Assembly (NCBI GenBank): GCA_009617715.1
Contig: VTFK01000430.1
Span: 1-64,000, forward strand
Direction of reading: 5' to 3'
DNA from: Plectrocnemia conspersa
Taxonomy: Eukaryota; Arthropoda; Insecta; Trichoptera; Polycentropodidae
DNA length: 64,000 bases
The position numbers were made by a program, and so were the translations under genes. A model generated the notes under the pieces. The model was not told where the DNA came from. It ran no database searches and saw only the letters and a program-made list of their open reading frames with translations. This document shows, piece by piece, positions 1 to 11,638 of this stretch. Numbering within the stretch: the stretch's first letter is position 1; each line of letters starts with the position of its first letter.

Positions 1-1559
1 ATCATCAGATTCTCTGCAGCAGGCTGCACCAGTTTTAATTTCCCTGGAGGCGAGGCGCGTGTTCCGCATCGAACATCGTTGAAAAAAAGTTTTACTTTGA
101 AGTGCATTTAAAAATAGAAAAAATAATTTATTTTTAACTAAAAATGCACAAACATACACTCAAAGTATTAAAACTAAGATAAAAAGTGTAATCAGCAACT
201 TAATGATACCTAAATGACCAGAATTTGATTCATATATGGACTAGTGATTAATATATAATTAAATTATTGATTGATCATTACAGATTAGATTTTTCTAATC
301 AAGATTAAATTCAAATTTCCTTGTAAATTATATGTATTTAGGTTTTTGGCTACTCGTAGATTGATTCATACAATATTATTAAAATAAGTACAGCATTAAT
401 TAAATCTACTTCACAACAGCGTAGTATGTATCACTTTACAAGCTCTTGTAACTCATAAACTTCAATATGGCTAAAACATACGACATAATTATGAAACATT
501 TTGTAATTCCGAGAATTAAAATACGTCTCGTCCTAACTTTCACCTATAGATGTTCATTTTAAAGTGTGAATAACATCAAAATAGATGTAAAAATGTGCTA
601 TTTAAAGGGTTGTAGTATATATGAAAAAGATATTGACAGATCAATTTAAAAATATTTTTTTCTTGAATGTATCAAGATGTAGTAATTTTATATCGCCGAA
701 ATATTTTTTTAAATTTATTTATTAATAACAGATACTTATTATTCTAAAATCTACAAACGTTAGGAAACACAAACAAAAAGAGGCAGCGTGGTATAGGTAG
801 ATAAGAACAGGGGACCTGACATAAAGCAATATTTCATAGTTCAACTCATTCTACTTTTATTTTTTTATTTTATTTAGCTTATAAAGCTAATTTTTACACT
901 AAATAGAAAATATAAAAATACTTTAAAAGAGTTGTGTGATCGCGAATTTTTGAGCAAAATAATTGAATCTGAGTCCAAACGTCGCATTTTTTGGTGCATA
1001 TTGCAGATTCTTTGACTCTAAGCTATGTTTTTTTTAATTAAAAAAAAAACTATAGGGTCTTAATATTTTTCCTTTAATAATAATGCATTGTTTTACATCT
1101 TTGGGTTTTTTTTTTGAGATTTCCAGCAACTTGTTATGGCCAAAGCTTTTTTACAGCAATATCCTAATCCTTTTTTGCGAGGCATATTAGTACAATCTTT
1201 GGAACAATGTGTGACTACCAATTTTTTAGTATTCTAGAACAATTATCTATTTTCAAACTAATCTCAAAACATTTTCACGTCAAAAGGTAAATGGATTATT
1301 TTACTACAAAATACGAAATGTGATTTTTTTCACCCACAGGACAGATGAAATTCTACCAAATTCGGAATCTTACACCTGCTTGAGAACCAAATTCGTAAAA
1401 AAATGATGATATAGCGCAGTAATTCACGACCTCATGAACTGTGATCCCTTCTTCTTTAATTATCAGTCTGCGATTCAGCTGATCTTCTCGTCGACTGACC
1501 TCAAAAGTCAATTGATCTGATCTCTAGCAAATGAATCACAATTCTGCCTACTTAGACAG
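1..1559. other. AT-rich DNA without a recognised gene
   Basis: The first 85 bases are GC-richer and cut by the window edge; I cannot tell whether they belong to an exon or a repeat. The rest is AT-rich with homopolymer runs and no supported frame. Confidence 0.5.
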
Positions 1560-2700
1560 CTTTGTTATTGTTTTTATTGCGGCAATAAATTAAAGTGTCG
1601 TTCGCAAACAGATTCTACATTTTTTTATATGAATAATTAAATTATTAATTTATATTATAAACAGAAATGGTCCTAATTTGGACCCCTGTGGTACACCGTA
1701 AGATTTCTCTGTAATTTCACCGTAAGAGTATTTTTTTTTCTCTTCTTAAATAATTATTAAACCATGCTTAAATTATTTCACTTACACCTATAATCTCTAA
1801 TTTCTTCAAAATTATTATCCTGTCTATTGTATGAAAAGGTCTCTTGAAATCCAATAAAACTGCCCCAATGATTTGATTCGTATCCTTGGCAATTATTTAT
1901 TGCCACTTTTAATGAAGTCTCAATGGAATATTTTTCTCTGAATCCTTTTTGTTGTTCACGTATAATGTTTTGAGAAATATTGATTAATATTTTATTGATC
2001 ATTACCTTTTCTATTCTTATTTCCTAAACCTTTTTACTATTTTTATTTTAAATATAGGTATAATAGTAGCAATATTTAAATTATCAGGCATTTCCCTTTG
2101 GGACAGTACTTTATTTACTAACTAATGTATTTAGTTTCTAGTATTTCTCAAGTTTCTTACATTAAATTTACATTTAATTCATTCGTACTTGTTCATTTTT
2201 TTTACTTTACAAATTATGCTGCGAATTTCTTCTAAAGATACTGTTCTAAATTCTCCAAATTTCACATTGAATGTTTCATTATTGTATTGTATTAATTTAT
2301 TAAACTGTGGTATTGAATTCACAATCTCTTCTATGCTCTCAATGTTGTATGATTTCATATGAGGATCTTTATATATATTTTTATCAATCTCCACATTTAT
2401 TATGTCGTTTTTCTGAATAGGATTAATATTTTTTTAAATGTTTTCTACATTTTATTAAAGTTTTTTTCTATCTATCGACTTTTCATACTATTTTTTTAAG
2501 CTATTTATAATGCCATATTTTTCGTTTTTCATTGATATTTTGATTTTTTTATATTTTAAAGCATTTTTTAACATCATCATTAAACCACGATTTTGGATTG
2601 AATCGATTTTCTGTTATAAATTTGTATTGATGTTTTATTTTACTATTATATTAACATCAACGTTGTTTACATTCCAGTCATATATTTTTTAATTCTATTC
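1560..2700 (-). mobile_element. decayed non-LTR retrotransposon (LINE) reverse-transcriptase fragment
   Basis: Read on the minus strand, pieces of a LINE reverse transcriptase appear in the expected order: a pre-RT linker with PKSWFNDDV (about 2570-2620), a segment ending in an EEIRSI-type motif (2179-2394), the QQKGFREKYSIETSL and FIGFQETF motifs (1778-2002), YGVPQGSKLGPFLF (about 1665-1720) and LFANDTLIY (about 1590-1620). The catalytic ADD is AND here, and frameshifts and stops separate the blocks, so it is dead. No endonuclease or 3' tail is recognisable. Confidence 0.85.
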
Positions 2701-5700
2701 TTAAGTTGGTGGAATCAATTTTTTTATAATCTCAATATTTTTTACCTTAAATACGGTATGTTTTTTATATGAATATATACAATTCTTGAAGTTGTTTTCA
2801 CTTTACATTGTACTCATTTATTTTTGCTAACAATTAAATCTTCTTAATGTGCTAGATTTATTAGATGTCTTTGTATTTTCGTTAACACATTGTCGTAAAC
2901 AAAGTATAAAAATAGTATCCAATTAAATTAGACTATTAGAACTCCTTTCTGAAATATTATTTATGAATTCAAAGAATGAAGTTGACTTACTATTTGTATA
3001 TCTATATGCTAAACATAATAATATGGATATAAATATATGCTACAACCTATTAAATTTGACCTTAAAATATCCGTACGTTAAAAAAAACTATTCTTTAAAT
3101 TGTTAAATGCGTAAAAAAAATTAATATAAGTAAGCTTAGTGGAAAAACTTGCTTCTTTTATAATATAAGAAGTATAATAAAGAAAAAGCTTAAGCCCTGA
3201 TTTAATTTTATATTAAATTGTGGAGAATACCGATCAGGCGCTCCTCGCGATACACAGGAAAGTGAGAAAAGTTGCTCGTACAAATCGACGACTACGTATT
3301 GTTTGCAGTCCGTGCTTCGTTACCGGCGCAAGCCGACAATGCTGTCTACCCAGAAGGGGTACATATACTTTACAACAAACGTTGTATAATTCGATCCGAA
3401 AGTTTTTGATTCCCCTCGAGGGCGTTCAGCGGCTGTCGTACAACTTGATTACAAATTCACCTGATTATTCGATCACTTTCCCTCGATTTCCCCTAGCCGC
3501 AGCATTTTCCGCCGCCAACTTTTTGCGGCCGCGATCCTACGTGCAAAACACGTATATAGCAAAAAAATCTAATCTCGCTACGGGGAAAAAGTGTTAAAAG
3601 GGATGCCGCTGCCGGCCGAAATCTCGCACGAGGATTTTTCGCGAGGAAAAAGGGCCAGAAAAATTATCATCCCACATGTGGGGAAAATTGGAAAATGTGC
3701 GTTTAATAATATGTTCTTTTTATGGTACATACCTATACTACATACGTTTTTTTAGGTAGCTGTGATTTTTTTTCAGCGCTATAAAAGCACGTATGAGCTC
3801 CGCGAAGTTATTGCAAAACGGTTCCTATGTTATTTAACGTTTTATATTAACCCTCATGCTATGCTGAGAATTTCGCCAAAAATATATTTTTACGTTATAA
3901 TATACACACTTTACAAACTGCCGCCTTGTAGCTTCTGGCTTATAACAACCAACCCCTTGTCCTAAATATTTATCTTAGTAACGAACCGCTGCTGCGGTTT
4001 CCGAACACGGCGCACCTTCCTAAGTTTAATGAAAATTCATTGCTCGGAGGTAGCTCTTTATAAAATAATAATGTACAACATGCTTAGATTCTATAATATA
4101 ATTTGAGAATCAATGCACTTTTTTCACTTTCAAACAAAACTGTTCTATGTAGTAGTTTTTAGCGCGCATTCCTCTTTTTATTCCTGGTGTTCTGTTGTTG
4201 AGAAATAGTTGATTGGTTGTAAGTTGTGCTATACAACGCTACACTTTAAGAAAGCTAGTCATCTATACAATAGCATACTGTCGAGCTTTAAAACGTAAAT
4301 TCTGCTAAGCATTCATTACATAATTCATACTAAGAAATATATTTTTATGTTACAGATACTACAAGTATATACAAACACACTACAAGAACACACTATTAAA
4401 AGGTAAAATATTCATGAATTACAAATTATATAGATAGTACCTGGTTTTGTACAGCAATTTTAACGCCTGATTGTACGACATTAAGTTGGCTTACATTTTC
4501 ATTAAGCAATCTATCCAAATGTCAAGCTCAAAGCTCGACTTCGTTATACATAGCTATACTGCTGTCAAAACTAAATTGAACGCGACTCTAGAATTTCCAA
4601 CAATATTATTGTATAATGTAAGCACGCACCTCGATCCAACTTTGATTGTATTTTATAAATAAATTAACGTCATTGTTGCATAAACATTGAAATGAGTAAT
4701 TCGAAATTTCAGGTATTTCTTGTATATTTATATATGTGTATGTGCATATATTTTTCTGACTCATTTGCATTGACGATGCGGTCTCTGGGTTTTCTCAAAG
4801 GAAATGCGATATTCGTCTCCTTCTTCGCTTTTTTGGGTGGGGTGGGGTTCGGTGTAAATGTCGAGTGCGAAAAGGGAAGTTGTTTCTCTGGGAAAAGACA
4901 TAAAACTGTTGCCGAAAACGCAAACGTAAATAATGAAACATGCTCGGGGTCTGTCTTTGTTGAGTTCTCACTTAACTGACGAGTGCGAAGTTTAACGTTC
5001 GCGAAATTAACGTTGAATAATTAATAGTTTTCGTTGTTTTAACAGCTCGACAAAAACGCGTAATGAAAAATCTTTCGGCTAAGATTAATCATGAGAACAT
5101 TGGGAGTTGACATATAATAATATCATTCACCCTTAAATGATGCTAGTGCCGTCCTAGTTTAAAAATATTTAACTATTGGTATTAAATTGAAACAATATTG
5201 ATTCAGGATTTATACTATTTTTTATATACATATTATTGCTTTATGACTGTAGCGACTAATACTGTTGTAAAAGTAAGAATGTTTAATATCAATAATAGCT
5301 AATAAAAGTTGGCAGTTAAATTGTAGACGTGTCACAATTATGATTTTCGTCCAACGCCTCTTTTTGCTCGTTGCTTTTTTTTTATACATATCTTATGAGA
5401 TTTTTTGGCGTGATTTTAACAATACAGTTATGTAGATTTGTAAATAACTAAAACATATTTGTAATAAATTTCTGATTTTTTGAATTTTAAGATAAATATT
5501 TCATTCTAAAATACAATTCGACAGCGCAGGTAGTCGATTTTTTTTTACCACTGCATTGTGTTTAGTGAAACTCTAAACTTTAAGTTAATAAACACAGCGA
5601 CTTTAAGGCTTAAATCTGACAGAAAAGCAGTAAAATGTAAAATGATTTTTTAAAATTGTGATTGCCGAAATTTCATAAATTATTTGTGTTTCTGAGTTAT

Positions 5701-6638
5701 TTTAATGCAGCTTTAGACTTTATCTATAATTGGTATTGAATTTAAAGTTTATTTTAAACATATTATTTTTAAGCATACTAAGTTGTTGTTGTTGTAAATT
5801 AATGAGTATTTTTGGCAGCACAAATATTTAAAATATTTTTTTTACATATTTAAAGTTAAAAAAATGTTTTAACGTTATTGCAATTAAAATAACTAGTTTT
5901 TATAATTATTATTCTTAACATACACAGAATTATAGATATGTGAACCAATTTTATTCATTGAAACTGTATTATATGATTCTTGATTCCTACTTTAAAAATA
6001 TTTTGATATTTATTTATGCTAAAGATGCTTCCAGTCTTGTGAGCGATTTTTCAATATATGCTTACAATTAATTGCATATAATTAAAAATACTTTTGATAT
6101 AAAAATTATACTTTTTTTTCCACTTTAAAAAATCATATATTTTTTATTAGGCAGAAAAATATTTTTTATATATTTAAATATAAGCTTTGTGTTATTCTTT
6201 ATTATTATTAATAATAATAAAGTTAGAGTAAAAATATGTAATACCGTGACATTTTTTGCAAAAACTAGGACAATTTTCTTTCTAATAAAAAATATTTTTT
6301 TTATATATTTATTATAAGTTGAAATTAATTATCATTTAAAATAAAAAAATAATATTTTATTCCTAGTGGTAAAATGTGAAGCATGTACCAATAAAATAAA
6401 TTTGTGTTTAAAAATAGTTGGGACCCACTATTATTGTCAAGTCCACAGCTGCAAAATATTAGCTCGGAATTATGGGTCATTACTGGAATTTGGTCAATTA
6501 CAAATTTTTTTTTTTATTGATTTTTTTTTGTAGGTGAGTTTTTATGACTCTTACAAATAACACAAAAATAAAATAAAATTCAGAAAAATAAATACACAAT
6601 GGACTGTAGATAATGCAGCGGTTAGGAAAAAAGTTAAC
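2701..6638. other. AT-rich DNA with GC-richer islands
   Basis: 3220-3680 and 4740-4980 are GC-richer and keep open frames (125 and 95 codons), but the first begins at GTG and neither resembles a protein family, so I treat them as non-coding islands, perhaps regulatory. Confidence 0.5.
6197..6222. repeat. 26-bp perfect palindrome of TTA/TAA repeats
   Basis: CTTTATTATTATTAA followed by its exact complement. A trinucleotide-repeat palindrome able to form a cruciform. Confidence 0.8.
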
Positions 6639-6640
6639 TA

Positions 6641-7514
6641 GAGTACGCTCGGGATAAGGATGCCGGTTTGTTATTGTGTACGTGTAAATGTATATGAGAG
6701 GGAGAAGCGATGTAACGTGTACTTCGTTGTCTCGCTTTCTCTTTTAAGGACAGTCGCTGATTCGTCAACGCTGGTATTCGTCATTAAAGTGCAGTGTGGC
6801 ACAGAAGTTCAATCTTCTCTAGTGATTTATTTTAAATAAGTTTGTGTTGATATTGGTTTAACCCAGATATGCCCACTGTCCGATGGGTAGGTCACTAAAC
6901 TCGTGCCACTGTTTTTTATTTATAAATGAAATTTTAAGAGAACAAAATTTCTTGGGCATATCTGGGTTAATTGCTATCAAGGCTTCAAATATACACTGTA
7001 AGTTATTCGTTCTCTTACCCGTGGATTTAAATATTTTAATTATTTTTCTATTAATCCGTACGTTGTTGATTTTTTTACACTATTCTCTGCAAGACTTGAA
7101 AAGGTTATTATTCTTATCGTTGCGCCAATGATAATTTTTAAATTTATTCAATGGATTCTAATGACTTAATAGAGTCGTCGAACCATTAAACAATCTGCGA
7201 ATAATTTCTTTCCCCATTTTATATCTTTTTGCTTTTGAAGAATAGCTAAAGACTTCATTATTTTTTTGACTAGTGAAAGATTTTGAATTTTGCAAATATT
7301 TAATTAATGACATCAATATCTGGTTCTTCGATTATATAATATATTTTAATTGTCCGTTGAAATTTCCAACTTAGCTCAGATGTATGTATGTATGTTAAAT
7401 AAACATATATTTTCTTTTAAAATAAAAAAATTAAATATTCTGAGCGAAATTGTTTTTGAGCCACACAGTTCACGCACACAATAACAAACCGGAATCCTTA
7501 TCCCGAGCGTACTC
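6641..7514. mobile_element. non-autonomous Tc1/mariner-like element, copy 1
   Basis: Perfect 19-bp outer terminal repeats GAGTACGCTCGGGATAAGG and its complement (about 40 bp in all with one mismatch) are flanked by TA at 6639-6640 and 7515-7516, as expected for Tc1/mariner target duplication. There is no intact transposase. It holds a nested TTAA-flanked MITE. A second copy, inverted, lies at 55243-56107. Confidence 0.85.
6862..6966. mobile_element. piggyBac-like MITE nested in copy 1
   Basis: 105 bp with perfect 14-bp inverted ends CCCAGATATGCCCA, flanked on both sides by TTAA (6858-6861 and 6967-6970), the target site of piggyBac-type elements. Confidence 0.8.
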
Positions 7515-7516
7515 TA

Positions 7517-9818
7517 CCTGCGTTGTTGTAATACACAAACACTATTTTCATTGTTCATTATGCAGATCGTTATTTATGCATAAACTTATTAATTATAGGC
7601 AACACCAAATTTAAAATAATATAAAAAAAAATTTTAGTTTTACAAAATTTTTATTTATAATGTCCGTTGGCATGTTCAAATAGTTAGCTTTTGTAATATT
7701 ATATTGAGACCTGGTAAAACTGAATTTAATTTGTATATAATTAAAAGGAAAGCTTATATTTTTTGAGCAAATTTTTGGAATATTCAATAACGGGTTTACG
7801 CTGTTTTATTATTCCACACCTTCTTGTGTTTTTAGAGGTGGTACATTTTTGATGTTTTTTGAAATTGAAAAATTAAAAATATTTCACTACAAATATGAAC
7901 GAAATATATATGTATTTAAATATTTTGATATTTTGTTTAGTCTTATCATTTAAGCAATAAATTTATTTTTATATTTGTTTTGAGTGTTCTTAAAAAATCA
8001 AATAGCTGATCAATGACACTTAGCTACAAAATATCTAGTTCCATATGAATATAAAAAATAAGTAGTACTGATTATAAGTGAATGTTATTACTAAACAATG
8101 CCAACGTATGTATTTTAATCTATTTTCATAAATATTTTTAACAACCTCAAATATATAATTTACATTCAGTACTCCGAAACCATAATTTTCGATCGTGCTC
8201 ATATATCGAAAGCTCTCGCCGCCGTGCTTTCATCTTGTTTTATTAGGGTCGAAAATTATAAATTATGTGATTCGCCTAGTTTACAGATTACACGGTCGAG
8301 CATACTATCTGAATCCGATGTATAGTATATATCCTGCGTAATTGCAACTCACGTAATAATTTGCGGTTTAATAATTCACATGGCGCGCCGAAATTCGCGG
8401 TGTGAATTATTAACCCGCGTGATTTAGGGCAGAGTTTGCCAACCGCAAAAATGTCCCTTTCGACCGCCGCGCTTCAAAAGCCCTGCGCGTCGGAAAATTG
8501 GAAAATTATTTCAATCCCGAGGGAAACTCGCCAGGTGATCTGGCACTAATTTCAAAGTCTAATCTGTTTCATAAATCATAAAGGTCCCTTGTGTTTTATC
8601 TTCGACTTTTAAAATAAAATATTATTAGTCCCTACGGATAAATTAATTTTATTCATTTGCTAAATTAAATTTAATATATTTATGTATTAATATATAATAT
8701 ATATATTTTAGCAATATTTATATATTGTAATTATCATGGCTATAAAAATAAAAATTGAAAATTATGACTGTCGAAGAACAAAAAATATGCTGCATCTTCT
8801 TCAGCATACATAATAAATACTAGCAACACGACTTTGTCTTGTAAGATAAGACTAGTTAAGTCAATAATGTAACAGAAACATCTAAAACTCATGTTACCAG
8901 AGCATATACAAATGCGCTTTTATCGGCTTTAAAAATGCGTACATATAAAGTAGAGCATTAAATATTTGTGACAAGAAAATAAACCCTAGAATGTCTGCAC
9001 GTGAAACACGCGTTTTAGTATCAATTCGATTGACAGACACGACATGCGTTTCCTTCGACACCCCGCACATATAATAAAACCCCATAAACACATCCTAAAG
9101 CCCCTCTCACCCAGTGCGATATACTGGCGCGTTTACACGTTTTATTTGACTGGCGCGTGTCGAGTCTTCTGGGAACGTTTTTCTTGGCACCCAGTTATGC
9201 AATTTCTGTTCGCGAAAATCAGCGCGTACATTACAAGTCAACGAGGGCCATAACGCATAATACTCCGATAAAAAGTATTAAAATCGTGATATAGCCATTT
9301 GCGGAGCAATCTCGGCCGAGCGCACCGTAATGAGAGTTGCGGCGCCGGAATGCGAATGCGAGACCCCGGGCTCTTGCCCCGGTGTTTTGTACGCAATGCA
9401 GAAGTCGTTAACATACCGAAACGGATCTGCTTTATATTGTCTCCGATTAATGGCGCCGCAAACGTGTGCGAATCGTAGCGGGTGTTGAAAGTTAACGAGG
9501 CAGACGCGCGAGGGTTAGGTTAAGGGTGCGCGATTTGTGTGGCCGCTCAGTGGATATTGTTTAAAAACTATTCTGGTAAAGTCAGGGAACTCAAATTCCT
9601 TACTAGGTATCTTGTAAATACACAGCTTGAGTGTGTAGTTGAAGTGGGTCAAAATATACCCTACCCAAATTTGTATAATACTTTCATACCACAACAATAA
9701 ACATGTTTTTTGTGCCGATTTTATTTTTTAATAATATTTTTATTAATAAAAATTGCATTTGCATTGATATATTCTGAAAAAAAAATATAATTAAGTATCA
9801 TATTATACAAAAAAAAAA
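7517..9818. other. intergenic DNA with a GC-richer island
   Basis: 8190-9540 is clearly less AT-rich than its surroundings and contains the hairpin at 8363-8418. Open frames on both strands overlap and resemble nothing known. The rest shows no structure. Confidence 0.45.
8363..8418. repeat. strong 18-bp hairpin
   Basis: GCGGTTTAATAATTCACA (8363-8380) pairs with TGTGAATTATTAACCCGC (8401-8418) at 17 of 18 positions across a 20-base GC-rich loop. It could be a small-RNA precursor or a palindrome left by a transposon. Confidence 0.7.
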
Positions 9819-11638
9819 TTAACCCTTTCAACGCGACGCCTACCATATGATGAACTCGTAATATGTTTTAGCGAAAAATTTATTAATATAAGCTTTTAGA
9901 CTTAGTTCGATTCCTACATATGAATAGAAACATTATTTGAAGTAGAAAAATAAATTATCTATATACTACATATAGTGTTAACTAGCCTTACGCATTATGG
10001 TTGTGCGTATGGTTTGCGTTCATATGTGTATATGCAGCTATTGTTACTTACACTCAAATATATCACTCTTATTAATGTCATATTATTTACAATACAGTCA
10101 CAATAGTAATATAAACTTTTATGATATTATCTGTATCAAGCATTTAAAAATATTTATCGCTAAAAATCTAGTCTGAATAAAATATCAGCAGCGTAGAGTT
10201 CCAATTTGGTCAAACAAGATTCGTGGCATATTTACTTTCAGTTTCATAAACTAATCCATCTTTTTATTTACATTTTAATTGAACAACTGTAATAGGCATT
10301 TTAAAATATTTAACGCTTAAATCTATTCTGATTAAAATATTAACAGCGCTGGGGAAGCACTCGTGCAAAAATAGCATCGCGGCAAATAGGTTAATAATAT
10401 GTTTTTGCATTTTTTGCAAATTTATGTCAGGTTCTAAATTAAACCACTTTTACATTTAACTATTAATATATTACCTGTAATGAGCCACTAAAAATATTGT
10501 TGGTTAGTCTTCAATATTTTTAACCCTTTAGACGCGTATCAATATTTTATGTTATCTTCAATACTTTTAACCCTTTAAATGCAAATTTTACCTTGATACT
10601 GTGTTTAAATGTTCTGATTTTTAATTTTAATTTATTTAAAATGATATATAAGCATTTTTTTTACTGATTTATACGTAAAAAGATAAAAAAATCAATTGAG
10701 CGACTTTGGTCGATTTTCGCGTTCAAAGGGTTAAAGTAGTTCTTTAAAAATAAATTGATAATTTACACTCTCGCGTTCGTAAATTAAACCACCTGTACAT
10801 TTAACTACTAATATATTAACTATAATGAGCATTTAAAATAATTGAGCGCTAAATATCTAGTCTGATTAAAATGTCAGCAACATTGGTGGAACACATAATA
10901 TGTTTTTGCATATTTTTATTATTTTAGCGAATACTTTAAAAATAAATTGATAATAAACAATACCGGGTTTATCAATTTAACCATCTTTCATTATTAATAA
11001 CTTTAATGAGCTCTTAAAAGATTGATTGACTAATTAAAATATTAGCAACGCTGGGGAAACACTCGCGCTAAACAAGCGTCGCAGCAAAAAGGTTAATTAT
11101 ATATTTTGCATATTTTTAATGAGTACTTTAAAAATAAATTGATAATAAACACTGTCGACTTCATCAATTCGCGCATTCTTGAGTTTAACCCTAATTTATT
11201 AACTGGAATGATTATTTTAAAAGATTCAGTGCTAAAAATCTAGTCTGATTAAAATACCAGCAACGTTGATGAATCACTCGCGGCAAAAAGGAAGTACTTT
11301 AGAAATAAATTGATAATAAGCACTGCTAGGTTCATCAACTGTATCATCCTTTGAGTGTAACTTCAATATAATTACTAATGAGCATTTAAAATAATGATTG
11401 ACTGATTAAAATATTAGCAACTCTTGCTAAACAAGCATCGCATTAATTTAAAAATATGCATATTTTATGTGAAAATATAAAGTATTTAATTGCTAAATTA
11501 ATAATATGCACTGTCAGGTTCATTAATGTATTTAATCTCAATATTTTAACTGTAATGAACATTTAAAAAAATTCAGCGCTAAAAATATCAACAGCGCTGT
11601 GAAAACACTCCAACCAAGCGTCGCGGCAAAAAGGTTAA
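9819..11638. mobile_element. TTAA-flanked element made largely of internal tandem repeats
   Basis: Ends TTAACCCTTTCAACGCGACG and, inverted, TTAACCTTTTTGCCGCGACG match in about 16 of 20 positions. Between them a unit of roughly 160-210 bp is repeated in degenerate form, each with a GCTAAAAATCTAGTCTGATT-like core (near 10158, 10313, 10847, 11228; weaker near 11020, 11395, 11580). Several units end in a GCGTCGCGGCAAAAAGGTTAA-like copy of the right terminus. A smaller MITE has inserted at 10520-10734. No protein is encoded. Confidence 0.6.
10520..10734. mobile_element. piggyBac-like MITE nested in the tandem-repeat element
   Basis: Ends TTAACCCTTTAGACGCG and inverted TTAACCCTTTGAACGCG match at 15 of 17 positions and include TTAA at each side. 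A second TTAACCC at 10567 lies within. A related copy is at 32621-32860. Confidence 0.65.

Noticed and set aside
3220..3597. 125-codon open frame in a GC-richer island
   Set aside because: It starts at GTG, has no family resemblance, an arginine/leucine-rich composition typical of chance frames, and no splice or start context.
3671..3693. CCCACATGTGGGG followed by GGAAAATT as an E-box plus NF-kB site
   Set aside because: The palindrome is real, but the kB-like part lacks the CC end and lies over 40 kb from the coding start; no support for function.
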